Assembly: GCF_023283885.1 (NCBI RefSeq)
Contig: NZ_JAKILA010000012.1
Coordinates: 59,887-123,886 of the forward strand
Source: Shewanella basaltis
GTDB lineage: Bacteria > Pseudomonadota > Gammaproteobacteria > Enterobacterales > Shewanellaceae
Direction: 5' to 3'
DNA: 64,000 bases
Part shown: positions 35,495-44,921 of the stretch, one piece after another
Position numbering within the stretch: the first letter of the stretch is position 1
How the letters are laid out: each line of letters starts with the position of its first letter
Made by a program: the position numbers and the translations under genes
Notes under the pieces: model-generated
Told to the model about the DNA's origin: nothing
What the model saw: the letters and a program-made list of their open reading frames with translations, nothing else
Database searches by the model: none

Positions 35495-38416
35495 ATGAAA
35501 AAAACACAAATGGTGCTAGCGATTAATGCAGCATTACTGGGTGTCTCGGTTGTGTCTTCAGGCATAGTTTTTGCTGCAGATACAGAAGAAGGTGCCAACA
35601 AAGTGGAGCGTATTGCGGTAACGGGTTCTCGTATTAAACGTACCGATTTAGAAACGGCGCAACCACTATTAAATATCAGCCGTGATGATATTGACCGTTC
35701 AGGTTTAAGCAGTTTATCTAATTTATTAAAAGAAATAGCCACCAATGGTGCGTCTCTGGGTTTACAAACTAACAATGGTAATACTGGCGGTTCAGCTACT
35801 GTTAGCTTACGTAACTGTGGTTCTGCCAGAACATTAGTGTTAATCAATGGCCGTCGTTGGATCCCTCAACTTGGTGGCAACGTTGACGTTTCAACGATTC
35901 CTTTAGCCGCAGTAGAGCGCATTGAAGTACTTAAAGATGGTGCTTCAACTATTTATGGTACAGATGCAATTTGTGGTGTTGTAAACGTTATTACACGTAA
36001 TGATTTTGAAGGCGCTGAATTTTCAGGCTCAATGGGTGGATATGAGCAAGGTGATGGCGAGCAAGAAACCGCGTCGATCACTTTTGGCAGTGCAGGAGAG
36101 AAAACCTCACTATTAATGAACGTTGCTTATACTAAGCAAGAATCAATTTTAGGTGGTGATCGCGATATTTCATCTGTTCCTATTTACAACTTACCCGCTA
36201 ACATTTCTGGCTCTGGTGGTCGTGCAAGTCCAACAACCCCATACGGTCAATACACTGCAACGGTAGACGGTGTAAAAGGTTCGTACACATTAGATCAATC
36301 GAAAACAGGTTGTGTTGCTAATCAAGAGTGTACAAGTGTTGGTGACTTTAAGTTATATGATCGCTTAACTGACGGTTATAACTTTGCGCCAGTAAACTAC
36401 ATTCAGCAACCTTCTGAAACGACGAGTTTATACTTACAAGTAGCCCATCAACTAAATGATTCGATTACCGCTAAATCAGATGTGATGTATTCACAAAGAA
36501 CTTCTGAAGCGCAATTAGCGGCTCAACCAATGGGCGGATTAGCAATCTCTAAAGATTCGGTTTATAACCCATTTAATCAAGACATCACAGGTGGTTCGTT
36601 CCGTCCTATCGTGGCTCCACGTTCATTTGCTGCCGACGTTGATACCTGGCGCGTCAGTGGTAGTCTTGAAGGTGATTTTGAATTAGCAAAACGCTCATTC
36701 TATTGGGACGCATTTGCGGCTTTCTCTGAAACAAATTCGGTGTTCTTAAAAAATGGTTTCTTTGATTCTAACAAGGTAAAAGCAGCCTTAGGTGCGTCTA
36801 GTATTACCAATGGCGTAGCAACCTGTGACGGCAACGCAACATGTGTACCATTAAACATTTTTGGTGGACCAGATGGCGTTACTCAAGAAATGTTAGATTA
36901 CATTTCAGTATCGCCACGTAATTTAGCATCGCAAACATTACATAACTACGGCGCTAGTATTGGGGGTGATGTTGTTGAATTACCAGCAGGGATGTTAGCG
37001 TTTGTTGCAGGTGTTGAATATCAACGCCATGCGGGTTACGACTCGCCTGATCCATTAACCGTTGCTGGCCAGGTATTAGGTGATAACGCTTCACAACCGA
37101 CAGAAGGTAGTTTCTCGGTATCTGAAGCATTTGCTGAAACAGTCATTCCATTACTCGCTGATTTACCTTATGTTAAAAAAGTTGAGTTCAATGCCGCTGT
37201 GCGCGTGTCTGACTATTCAAACTTTGGTAATACAACCAACCCAAGTTTTAAGTTAACTTACGCGCCAGTTGATGACGTGATGTTCCGTGCAAGTATTAGT
37301 GATGGTTTCCGCGCGCCATCGTTAACAGAACTATACAGTGGCCAAAACGATGCTCGCCCTGCGGCGACAGATCCATGTGATATTAAATCGGTTGCTTATA
37401 CCAGTTCAGCACAAACACGTGCTAATTGTTTAGCAGCGGGTGTGAGCACATCGTTTGAACAAAAAGATCCACAGTTCCGTTCAAAAATTGGTGGTAATCC
37501 AGATTTACAACCAGAAACATCAACATCAAAAATTGTTGGTGTTGTATACAACCCAAGCCAAATCGAAGGATTGGGGTTAACACTAGACTGGTTTAATGTA
37601 CAAATTGAAAACTTGATTGGTACCAATACCGCTCAAACAATTGCTAACCGTTGTTATATTCAAGGGATCTCTCAATACTGTAGTTTGATTACCCGTGATA
37701 TGACCGGCGCATTAAACAGTAACCCTGGTGAGATTTCTAACTTATTGGCATTGTCACAAAACTTTGTTGGTGGTTATGAAACCCAAGGATATGACTTAAA
37801 TGTGACGTATAATTTCACCACATCAGTGGGCGATTGGCAGGTTAACTGGGACTCAACTTACGTTGATTATGCCGGTGACATAGGTCAGCCTGATCGTGGT
37901 GATGTAAACGTGGACGGTAATATTTCTGGCGGTAACAGCGTAGGCAAACTTACCCCTGGTGCGTCAGGCGGTGGTAGCGAGTTTAGATTGAAATCTAATC
38001 TAACCGTTGGCTGGAGTAATGATGAGTATTTTGCATCTGTTACCGCTCAGTTCTTATCTAAGCAGATTGAGAATTGTTCTAACGTGATTACAGTCGCAAC
38101 CGGTGTGGGTCAACCTGAACTACGTGATTTATGTAGTAACCCTGACAATATGGCTATGAGCTATGCATTTACACCTGGTACAACCGAGGTGGTAGCAACT
38201 GAAGTCTCTGCACCTGAAAACAAATTGTCTCCAACAGTGTATTTTGATGCGCAAGCAGGTTGGAATACGTCATGGGACAGCACTGTATCAGTCGGCATAC
38301 GTAACTTGTTTGATAAAGAGCCTCCGATTGCTTACTCTGCGTTTGCTAACAGTTATGATCCTGCGTACCGTATTCCAGGTCGTTACTTATATGCATCGTT
38401 TAAACAACGTTTCTAA
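35495..38416 (+). CDS. Large TonB-dependent receptor
   Basis: A 973-residue outer-membrane receptor with a signal peptide ending IVFAADTEE (about residue 28). The TonB box region is VERIAVTGSRIKRTDLETAQP, followed by a plug domain (IDRSGLSSLSNLLKEI, RTLVLINGRRW, VERIEVLKDGASTIYG). The barrel is long and ends in RNLFDKEPP then RYLYASFKQRF, with a final aromatic residue. The type resembles the receptors of Shewanella and other marine bacteria used for peptides or glycans rather than siderophores. It faces a CadC-like regulator gene 415 bases away; the substrate is unknown. Confidence 0.88.
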   Translation: MKKTQMVLAINAALLGVSVVSSGIVFAADTEEGANKVERIAVTGSRIKRTDLETAQPLLNISRDDIDRSGLSSLSNLLKEIATNGASLGLQTNNGNTGGSATVSLRNCGSARTLVLINGRRWIPQLGGNVDVSTIPLAAVERIEVLKDGASTIYGTDAICGVVNVITRNDFEGAEFSGSMGGYEQGDGEQETASITFGSAGEKTSLLMNVAYTKQESILGGDRDISSVPIYNLPANISGSGGRASPTTPYGQYTATVDGVKGSYTLDQSKTGCVANQECTSVGDFKLYDRLTDGYNFAPVNYIQQPSETTSLYLQVAHQLNDSITAKSDVMYSQRTSEAQLAAQPMGGLAISKDSVYNPFNQDITGGSFRPIVAPRSFAADVDTWRVSGSLEGDFELAKRSFYWDAFAAFSETNSVFLKNGFFDSNKVKAALGASSITNGVATCDGNATCVPLNIFGGPDGVTQEMLDYISVSPRNLASQTLHNYGASIGGDVVELPAGMLAFVAGVEYQRHAGYDSPDPLTVAGQVLGDNASQPTEGSFSVSEAFAETVIPLLADLPYVKKVEFNAAVRVSDYSNFGNTTNPSFKLTYAPVDDVMFRASISDGFRAPSLTELYSGQNDARPAATDPCDIKSVAYTSSAQTRANCLAAGVSTSFEQKDPQFRSKIGGNPDLQPETSTSKIVGVVYNPSQIEGLGLTLDWFNVQIENLIGTNTAQTIANRCYIQGISQYCSLITRDMTGALNSNPGEISNLLALSQNFVGGYETQGYDLNVTYNFTTSVGDWQVNWDSTYVDYAGDIGQPDRGDVNVDGNISGGNSVGKLTPGASGGGSEFRLKSNLTVGWSNDEYFASVTAQFLSKQIENCSNVITVATGVGQPELRDLCSNPDNMAMSYAFTPGTTEVVATEVSAPENKLSPTVYFDAQAGWNTSWDSTVSVGIRNLFDKEPPIAYSAFANSYDPAYRIPGRYLYASFKQRF

Positions 38417-38432
38417 TCATTAGCATTCTGTA

Positions 38433-38462
38433 CAAAAAAGACCCTATTTAGGGTCTTTTTTT
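38433..38462. terminator. Bidirectional terminator after the TonB receptor
   Basis: AAAAAAGACCC and GGGTCTTTTTTT form a stem with loop TATTTA. It lies between the convergent receptor and LysR genes. Confidence 0.92.
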
Positions 38463-38469
38463 ATCAGTA

Positions 38470-39363
38470 TTATTTATCCCAATAGGGCGGGTTGCCATAA
38501 TAATTGGAAAAGTAATCGATAAATGCTCTCACTTTGGGGGCTAACAACCGCGAGCTTGGGTAAACCGCCCAAATGGCAGCTTCGTCAATTAATGGGTAAT
38601 CCTCAAGCACTTGCACCATTTCACCACGTTTTAAATGCTCGTAAGCTATCCATGTGGCACATTTTGCAATGCCCATTCCATTGGCACAGGCATCGCGCAC
38701 TGCTTCTCCGTGGTCAATACGAATTGAGCCTTTTATTTTCATGCTTAAGGGGCCATCAGGTGTGCTAAATACCCAGTTTTCAAGCCCTGCTTGATTAATA
38801 CATTGATGATGATGTAAATCTTGCGGGGTTTCGGGTTTGCCATATTGGGCAACATATTCAGCTGAGGCACACATTATGCGTTTATCAACGGCCAACTTTT
38901 TGGCAATTAAGCTTGAATCTTGTAATTGTGCGTTACGAATAGCCACATCAAAGCCACCTTCAACGAGGTCGACAATAGAATCGGTTAAGCGAATATCGAT
39001 ATACAGCGCAGGATATTGGGCGACAAATGCCTTAAACGCCGGCATTAAATGCATACGGCCAAAAGACGCCGGTGCCGTGATCCTTAATGTCCCCTGAGGC
39101 TGGGCATCGCCACTACCGACTGCCGCTCGGGCAACCACAACGCTTTGAATGATTTCTTCTGCATGGGGTAAAAAAGCCATGCCTTCTTCGGTTAATGAGA
39201 CCTTGCGCGTGGTACGGTGAATTAGGCGCACCCCTAGGCTTTCTTCTAAGCGATTGATGTGCATGCTGGCAACCGGAGGCGACAAGCCTAATTCTTCTCC
39301 TGCTTGGCTGATGTTGTGGGTTGACGCGACTCGGACAAACAGTTTTAGGTGTTCAAAATTCAT
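38470..39363 (-). CDS. LysR-family transcriptional regulator
   Basis: A 297-residue LysR regulator. The ATG at 39363 (MNFEHLKLFVRVASTHNISQAG) starts the standard winged helix-turn-helix; a longer frame adds 18 residues. The DNA-recognition helix is GLSPPVASMHINRLEESLG. The effector-binding domain spans about residues 90-290 (QPQGTLRITAPASFGRMHLMP). It follows the MATE exporter gene by 35 bases on the same strand, so the two are probably cotranscribed. The AaeR/DmlR-like subgroup is likely; the ligand is unknown. Confidence 0.9.
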   Translation of the reverse strand: MNFEHLKLFVRVASTHNISQAGEELGLSPPVASMHINRLEESLGVRLIHRTTRKVSLTEEGMAFLPHAEEIIQSVVVARAAVGSGDAQPQGTLRITAPASFGRMHLMPAFKAFVAQYPALYIDIRLTDSIVDLVEGGFDVAIRNAQLQDSSLIAKKLAVDKRIMCASAEYVAQYGKPETPQDLHHHQCINQAGLENWVFSTPDGPLSMKIKGSIRIDHGEAVRDACANGMGIAKCATWIAYEHLKRGEMVQVLEDYPLIDEAAIWAVYPSSRLLAPKVRAFIDYFSNYYGNPPYWDK

Positions 39364-39398
39364 CTTATTAGCCTGTATTAAGATAACGTCATGGCATA

Positions 39399-40754
39399 TT
39401 AGGCGTTTGCAACACAAGGCTGCGCATGATCTAGGGTGCTTTTTAGGTAATTTTTAAGCTTAAACCATGCAAAGGTGCCTGCCAACATATTCGCGATTGT
39501 GGCGCCAATGAGGGTGTAAAACATATCACCTGTTGCAGTGCCAATCGCAATGGCAGGAATATACAAAACAAACAGTCTTGCAAATGACACCATTAATGCT
39601 GTTTTTGGGGTGCCTAACGCATTTAATACCGATACCACCACCATGCATACTCCCAATGGCCCGTAACTGATGGGCATTATCCACAGTGCGGCGGTTAACC
39701 AATTATTTAATGGCGGCTCTAGGGGAATAAGTGTCAATATTAAATCTGTGCTCAAGGCAAATAACACTGCACTTATGGCGGTAAAACCAAGCAACAGTTT
39801 TGCCGCAGCGCTTAATAATGTGTCGATGGCATGATATTGCTGCGCACCAAAATACTGGCCAATCATAGGTGGCATCGACATGGTTAGCGCTAAAGTAAAT
39901 ACCAGTAAAAAACTTTCAATACGCGCCAATAAGCTCCAAAACGCAATAGCATCTGTGCCCAGTTTTGCAATGAACATCATGGCTAAAAATGCGCTAGCAG
40001 CGGGTAAAAATTGGTTGGTAATGGTCGCTGAGGTCATTTTTATCAGTTCTAAACAATAGTTAAGGGTGCCGACATGTCGCGATAATCTAATAAACCACCG
40101 TCTTGGTTTGAGATCAAACAGTACATAGATGGTGGCAATACCATAACCCAGGGTTGAGGCAATGGCGGCCCCTTTGATGCCCATATCAAAATAGAAAATC
40201 AGCAAAGGATCGAATATTAGGTTGATAATGCTGGCTGTGACAAACATCAAACCAGTGGTTTTGGTGTCGCCATGGGCTCGGTAAACACTGGTGAGTAGGT
40301 AAAGTACCGCCACGCTTAAGGCGCTAAATAACCAATATGGCCAGTAAGTGATAAATAAATTAACTAACAGAACATAATGCGGGTTATCGGCATTGGGGTG
40401 GATAAATACTCGCAATATCTGCGTGTCGAGTTGCCATAAAAGTAAACAAACCAATGACATCAATATGATGCCACCGTTAACCGATAACGTGGCAATCGCG
40501 CGGGCTTTGTACAGGGTTTGAGCGCCAATTGCCTGAGACATAATTGCTGTTGCGCCTACGCCAATACCCACCTGAATACCAATTAACAATGTTTGAAAGG
40601 GTAATGTCATGCCGTGCACGGCAAGTTGGTTAACGCCTAATAAACCGATAAAAACGGAATCAACTAATTGCACCGACATGATGGCAAACAAACCAATGCA
40701 TACAGGCAGTGTTTTATTGATAAGGCTACGAAGAGGCGAAGATACCGCAAGCAT
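39399..40754 (-). CDS. MATE-family efflux transporter
   Basis: A 451-residue inner-membrane protein with 12 predicted helices in two similar halves, as in MATE exporters. The first half has VQLVDSVFIGLLGVNQLA and GIGVGATAIMSQAIGA, matching the MATE signature; in the second half IESFLLVFTLALTMSMPPMIGQYFGA is the matching region. It would export cationic organic compounds using a sodium or proton gradient. The LysR gene just downstream may regulate it. Confidence 0.88.
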   Translation of the reverse strand: MLAVSSPLRSLINKTLPVCIGLFAIMSVQLVDSVFIGLLGVNQLAVHGMTLPFQTLLIGIQVGIGVGATAIMSQAIGAQTLYKARAIATLSVNGGIILMSLVCLLLWQLDTQILRVFIHPNADNPHYVLLVNLFITYWPYWLFSALSVAVLYLLTSVYRAHGDTKTTGLMFVTASIINLIFDPLLIFYFDMGIKGAAIASTLGYGIATIYVLFDLKPRRWFIRLSRHVGTLNYCLELIKMTSATITNQFLPAASAFLAMMFIAKLGTDAIAFWSLLARIESFLLVFTLALTMSMPPMIGQYFGAQQYHAIDTLLSAAAKLLLGFTAISAVLFALSTDLILTLIPLEPPLNNWLTAALWIMPISYGPLGVCMVVVSVLNALGTPKTALMVSFARLFVLYIPAIAIGTATGDMFYTLIGATIANMLAGTFAWFKLKNYLKSTLDHAQPCVANA

Positions 40755-40850
40755 ATACTTTTCCGTGCAAATATGAGGGATAAATTAGCGGGTTACGCCA
40801 TCGTACACATGGCTTAATCTCGGCTGAAAAAGGAAATATGTTGTAAAGTC

Positions 40851-40877
40851 AGGGCTCACATAAGCAATGTGAGCCCT
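40851..40877. terminator. Strong hairpin after the medium-chain reductase gene
   Basis: AGGGCTCACAT and ATGTGAGCCCT form a perfect 11-bp stem with loop AAGCA, 9 bases beyond the reductase stop codon on the minus strand. The following T run is short (ACTTT), so it may act as terminator or as a 3'-end stabiliser. Confidence 0.65.
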
Positions 40878-40885
40878 AAAGTGGT

Positions 40886-41875
40886 TTAGTTAATATCAAT
40901 AACCACTTTACCAATGACCTTGCCGCTAGCTAAATGTTGATGTGCGGCAGTCACTTGCTCTAGGCTAAAGCGCTGTTCATCAACAACAGGCACTAATGCG
41001 CCAGCTTCAACAATCTTAGCCAGTTCAGCTAAAATGTTGCCATGTACTTCACGGCCTATGTTGTGCATCATTGGGATTAACATAAAGACCACATGCAATG
41101 ATAAGCCTTTCATGTGTACCATTGATAAATCTAATTCAATGAACGATAAGGTTGTGGCGATTTGACCGTTTAGTTTAGCGGCTTCAATAGAATTGGTGAG
41201 GTTTGCACCGCCAACAGTATCTAAAATAATGTCAAAGCCAGCACCGTCAGTGTGTTTGGTAACGTAATCGGCAACCGTTTCTGTTTTAAAGTTAATGGCT
41301 TTTGCGCCTAACTGTTCAATTAACGCTGCTTGAGACCCATCTGCACCGGTTGCAAAAACTTCAGCACCAAAATGTTTTGCAAGTTGTACCGCAACGTGGC
41401 CCACACCACCGGCGCCACCATGCACAAGTACGCTTTTACCTTCAGTAATGCCTGCGCGAGTTAAGCCCTCGTATGCGGTAATCCCCACCAATGGTAATGC
41501 TGCGGCTTCACGCATAGAGAGGTTTTTAGGCTTGTGGGCAATAAGCTTAGCGTCAGCTAACATGTACTGAGCAAGTGTGCCTGGTAAATCACCTAAACCG
41601 CCTGCACAGCCATAAATTTCATCGCCAACGCTAAAACCAGTCACACCTTCACCGACCGCTTCAATGGTACCCGCAAAGTCCATGCCTAATACTGCAGGGG
41701 CTTTAGGCGAGAAAGGCAATGCTTCGCCCATTTCACGGATCATCATGTCAATGGTATTAACACTGGTTGCTGCTAGGCGAACCAAAACATTACCGGCGCT
41801 TACTGTTGGCTTAAGAATGTCTGCCGACTCGAAAACATCTGCAGCACCAAATTCGCGAATAATCATAGCTTTCAT
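40886..41875 (-). CDS. Quinone-oxidoreductase-like medium-chain reductase
   Basis: A 329-residue MDR-superfamily protein. The catalytic GroES-like domain begins with MKAMIIREFGAADVFE and has APAVLGMDFAGTIEAVGEGVTGF. The Rossmann domain carries the nucleotide loop VLVHGGAGGVGHVAVQLA (about residues 145-162). The zinc-binding Cys and His residues of alcohol dehydrogenases are not seen, so it fits the zinc-free NADPH:quinone reductase group. It faces the broken enoyl-CoA hydratase gene across a region with three identical palindromes. Confidence 0.87.
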   Translation of the reverse strand: MKAMIIREFGAADVFESADILKPTVSAGNVLVRLAATSVNTIDMMIREMGEALPFSPKAPAVLGMDFAGTIEAVGEGVTGFSVGDEIYGCAGGLGDLPGTLAQYMLADAKLIAHKPKNLSMREAAALPLVGITAYEGLTRAGITEGKSVLVHGGAGGVGHVAVQLAKHFGAEVFATGADGSQAALIEQLGAKAINFKTETVADYVTKHTDGAGFDIILDTVGGANLTNSIEAAKLNGQIATTLSFIELDLSMVHMKGLSLHVVFMLIPMMHNIGREVHGNILAELAKIVEAGALVPVVDEQRFSLEQVTAAHQHLASGKVIGKVVIDIN

Positions 41876-41966
41876 TGTGTAAAACCTCGTTGTGTTTGTG
41901 TGAGGCTAGTATAGGCGCTTGAGTGTTAATGATAATGGCCTTTGCACAACAATGTGTTTTAAGTTT

Positions 41967-42070
41967 TTATTAATAATCGGTATTGTTTTGAATGAAAAAT
42001 AGCCAAATTAAGTTGGGATTATTAATAAGAAATTAGCTTAAGAACATTTAATACCATGTATTATTAATAA
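41967..42070. promoter_or_regulatory. Three TTATTAATAA palindromes in a divergent promoter region
   Basis: The perfect 10-bp palindrome TTATTAATAA occurs at 41967-41976, 42019-42028 and 42061-42070. Spacings of 52 and 42 bases are close to five and four helical turns. The region separates the medium-chain reductase from the enoyl-CoA hydratase gene. It could be a binding array for an unidentified repressor; AT-richness makes chance matches possible. Confidence 0.4.
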
Positions 42071-42199
42071 TTAGTTAAAACTATTTATGCTGTAACGACA
42101 ATTATCAAATGAAAGAGTCCTTGTTAATCTGATTAACGAAATGTACACATTTGCTCATCGCCAAGAAGTAATAACGAATAAATAACAAGGAACAATCCA

Positions 42200-43045
42200 A
42201 TGAAATATCAAGGTTATACAACATTTAAAGCAAGCCAAGAGGGCGCTATTTTAACGGTTACATTTGATTTTGGGACTGTTAATGTACAAGGCCAAGAGAT
42301 GCTAGCGGATTTAAATGGCTTAGCCATGTGACTTGAACGTGATCGCGACGTTAAAGTGGTAGTGTTTCAATCTGCCAACCCTGAGATTTGGGTTGCGCAC
42401 TACGACACTAATCTTTTAAAAGACATGTCAACAGAAGCTGTGTCTCGTGAAGATGTAAAGCTACTTGATTTACAGGTTGTGCTAGAACGAATTAGTAAGT
42501 TACCACAGGCGACCATTGCTAAATTAGAAGGTTTTGCGCGTGGCGGCGGGCATGAGTTTGCTTTAGCGTGTGACATGCGTTTTGCTGCTCGCGGTAAATA
42601 TAAGTTTATGCAAATGGAAGTAGGCATGGGCATTTTACCTTGTGGTGGCGGAGCATCACGTATGGCACGTCAAACTGGGTTAGGCCGTGCATTAGAAATT
42701 ATTTTAAGTGCACGTGACTTTACAGCCGATGAAGCTGAAGCGTACGGCACCATTAATAAAGCATTAGACCCAGACGAAATTGGTCCTTATGTTGATGCCT
42801 TAGCGCAGCGCATTGCTCAATTTCCTGCTGAATCAATTAATGCCTGTAAACAAGCGGTATACGAATCTATCGACAAGCCTATTGAAGAAGCATTAAAAGC
42901 CGAAGCCTATTGGTTGTATCAAGCAACCAGCAAAACGCCTGCCATTAAACGTTTTACCATTGCCGATGAGCAAGGGCTGGAGCACGACATCGACAATCAG
43001 CGTCATTGGAATGAGCTCGTGATGAAAGTGCAAGAAATCAACTAA
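42200..43045 (+). pseudogene. Enoyl-CoA hydratase/isomerase gene with one in-frame UGA
   Basis: The frame starts at ATG 42200 (MKYQGYTTFKAS), 14 bases after CAAGGAAC. It runs through GTVNVQGQEMLADLNGLAM, stops at TGA (42329-42331, codon 44), and continues in the same frame with LERDRDVKVVVFQSA to 43045. The remaining 237 codons hold the crotonase pattern: ATIAKLEGFARGGGHEFALACDMRFA forms the oxyanion hole and GGASRMARQTGLGRALEIIL follows. A Trp codon TGG changed to TGA is the simplest reason. Everything else is intact, so the loss is recent, or the stop is read through or is a sequencing error. Confidence 0.8.
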
Positions 43046-43125
43046 CCTTTATCGCGTGCCATGATCAACGCTGATGCAGTTTGTCGGCGTTGCTCACCCT
43101 CTCAATGAAACGAGACGATACCACT

Positions 43126-43941
43126 ATGAAAAAAATTATTTTAGTCACAGGTGCCACCGACGGTATTGGCTTAGCCACAGCCAAAATGTTGGTTGCAGAA
43201 GGGCATCACGTCCTTATTCACGGGCGTAATGCCCAAAAACTGAGTCAGGTTGAGGCCGAGCTAAACGCCATACCAGGTGCCGGCGACATACAAAGCTACC
43301 GCGCTGATTTATCGAGCCTACATGAAACGGCAGCATTGGCTGATGCCATAAGTGCTCAGCACAATACGCTTGATGTGATTATCAATAACGCCGGTGTATA
43401 CAAAGTGGGGCAAATTACCAGTGTTGATAATTTAGATGTGCGTTTTGTGGTCAATGCCATTGCGCCTTACTTATTAACGCAGCGATTAATGCCATTACTA
43501 GGCAATACTGGCCGAGTGGTTAACTTGTCTTCTGCAGCGCAAGCTAGCGTTAATTTAGCCGCCTTAGCCAGCGCAAATGCAGGACCAGCTGATGGCGCGG
43601 TTTATGCGCAAAGCAAACTGGCTATCACTATGTGGTCAGTGCATTTAGCAACAACATTACAACATAGTGGACCGGCTTTTATTGCCGTTAACCCTGCGTC
43701 ATTTTTGGGCAGTAAATTAGTTAAAGAAGCCTACGGCATGGCTGGTGCTGATTTAAATATTGGCGCGGATATTTTATGTCGTGCGGCACTGTCTGATGAA
43801 TTTGCACATGCATCAGGGCGTTATTTTGATAATGACCAGAGACAATTTACTGCGCCCCATGCCGATGCATTAAATCCGGTTAAAAATCAACAGTTAGTGG
43901 CGGCAATTGAATCAATTATTGCCCAAGTCAATTTAGGATAA
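43126..43941 (+). CDS. Short-chain dehydrogenase/reductase
   Basis: A 271-residue SDR. The ATG at 43126 (MKKIILVTGATDGIGLATAK) has GAGACG 7 bases upstream; an earlier ATG at 43105 lacks an RBS. The nucleotide-binding TGATDGIG is at residues 8-15, DVIINNAGVY near residue 86, Ser around 138 (VVNLSSAAQ) and YAQSK near residue 165 (Tyr and Lys of the catalytic set). It is 80 bases after the hydratase gene and 10 before a YdcH-family gene. The substrate is unknown. Confidence 0.87.
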   Translation: MKKIILVTGATDGIGLATAKMLVAEGHHVLIHGRNAQKLSQVEAELNAIPGAGDIQSYRADLSSLHETAALADAISAQHNTLDVIINNAGVYKVGQITSVDNLDVRFVVNAIAPYLLTQRLMPLLGNTGRVVNLSSAAQASVNLAALASANAGPADGAVYAQSKLAITMWSVHLATTLQHSGPAFIAVNPASFLGSKLVKEAYGMAGADLNIGADILCRAALSDEFAHASGRYFDNDQRQFTAPHADALNPVKNQQLVAAIESIIAQVNLG

Positions 43942-43951
43942 AGAGGTTGTT

Positions 43952-44194
43952 ATGTTAGGTGAAAACCATTGTTTAGTGCTCGAGTTTCCAACATTTGTTA
44001 AAAAAATTAACGAGCTAAGTGCCAGTGACAGTCAATTTGCGGCTGATGCAAACCAGTATCACGCGCTTGATCAAGAAATCCGCACATTAGAGCTTGCTGG
44101 TGCGCCGATTAACGACGATGCGATGCATCAGCTAAAACATAAACGATCAGTTTTAAAAGATTCGTTATACCAACGTATTCATCAAGGCCATTAA
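43952..44194 (+). CDS. YdcH-family (DUF465) small protein
   Basis: An 80-residue helical protein: MLGENHCLVLEFPTFVKKIN, then a helix-turn-helix hairpin (YHALDQEIRTLELAGAPIND, MHQLKHKRSVLKDSLYQRI). This is the DUF465/YdcH pattern, an uncharacterised small coiled-coil family. AGAGG lies 6 bases before the ATG. It follows the SDR gene by 10 bases and is probably cotranscribed. Confidence 0.85.
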   Translation: MLGENHCLVLEFPTFVKKINELSASDSQFAADANQYHALDQEIRTLELAGAPINDDAMHQLKHKRSVLKDSLYQRIHQGH

Positions 44195-44310
44195 CATTTA
44201 TGCGTGTTTGCTGCTTATTGTGTTAGGCAATGAGCAGTGTCACTGCAACCTAATGTCGAGCCGCACTGTTACCAGTAAAGCAGCCATTATGGATTTTTTT
44301 AGGAAGCACC

Positions 44311-44919
44311 ATGAAAAAGATATTGATCAACTTTGCCCATCCAGCCAAGGGGCGTTCTAACATTAATTCACAACTTAGGGCGGCAGTCGAAAATCTTGAC
44401 GGTGTGACTATTAATGATTTGTACGCCAATTATCCTGATTTTTTAATTGATGTCGCTCGAGAACAAACGCTGTGCGAAAGTCATGATGTGATTATCTTTC
44501 AGCACCCTTTTTATTGGTATTCAACACCGGCAATAGTGAAAGAGTGGTTAGATTTAGTGCTAGAGCACGGTTGGGCCTATGGCAAAACCGGCACGGCATT
44601 AAAGGGGAAGTGGTTTTTTCAGGCAATCACGGCAGGTGGTGATGCAACAACATACCATGCACAAGGGGCCAACCAGTTTACGCTTGGCGAGTTAACCTCA
44701 CCTATGCGTGCCACCGCTCATTTGTGTTTAATGGACTGGTTACCGCCATTTGCTGTAATGGGCGTGCATCGTGGATTACCTCTCGCGCAAGTCACGAACC
44801 ACGCTGAAGATTATCGACGTGTGGTTATGGCGATTCGTGATGATTTATTCAATAAAGACAAGGCTCAACAAAACGAATTTTTAAATTCACATTTAGATGA
44901 GACTATTTTAAGGCCATAA
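44311..44919 (+). CDS. KefG/KefF-like NAD(P)H oxidoreductase
   Basis: A 202-residue flavodoxin-fold protein of the KefF/KefG family. [16 protein letters not shown] (residues 7-22) is the flavin-phosphate loop, [23 protein letters not shown] near residue 65 the second flavin segment, and FQAITAGG the third. It ends 2 bases before a KefC-like antiporter gene. Such proteins bind to the antiporter and are needed for full activity. An RBS AGGAAG is present. Confidence 0.9.
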   Translation: MKKILINFAHPAKGRSNINSQLRAAVENLDGVTINDLYANYPDFLIDVAREQTLCESHDVIIFQHPFYWYSTPAIVKEWLDLVLEHGWAYGKTGTALKGKWFFQAITAGGDATTYHAQGANQFTLGELTSPMRATAHLCLMDWLPPFAVMGVHRGLPLAQVTNHAEDYRRVVMAIRDDLFNKDKAQQNEFLNSHLDETILRP

Positions 44920-44921
44920 AA

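Noticed and set aside
40886..41875. Zinc alcohol dehydrogenase
   Set aside because: The catalytic-zinc Cys/His set and the structural four-Cys lobe are not visible; the zinc-free quinone reductase group fits better.
42329..42331. Selenocysteine codon in the enoyl-CoA hydratase gene
   Set aside because: Crotonase-family proteins do not use selenocysteine at this surface position, and no SECIS-like hairpin was seen directly after the UGA; a Trp-to-stop change explains it.
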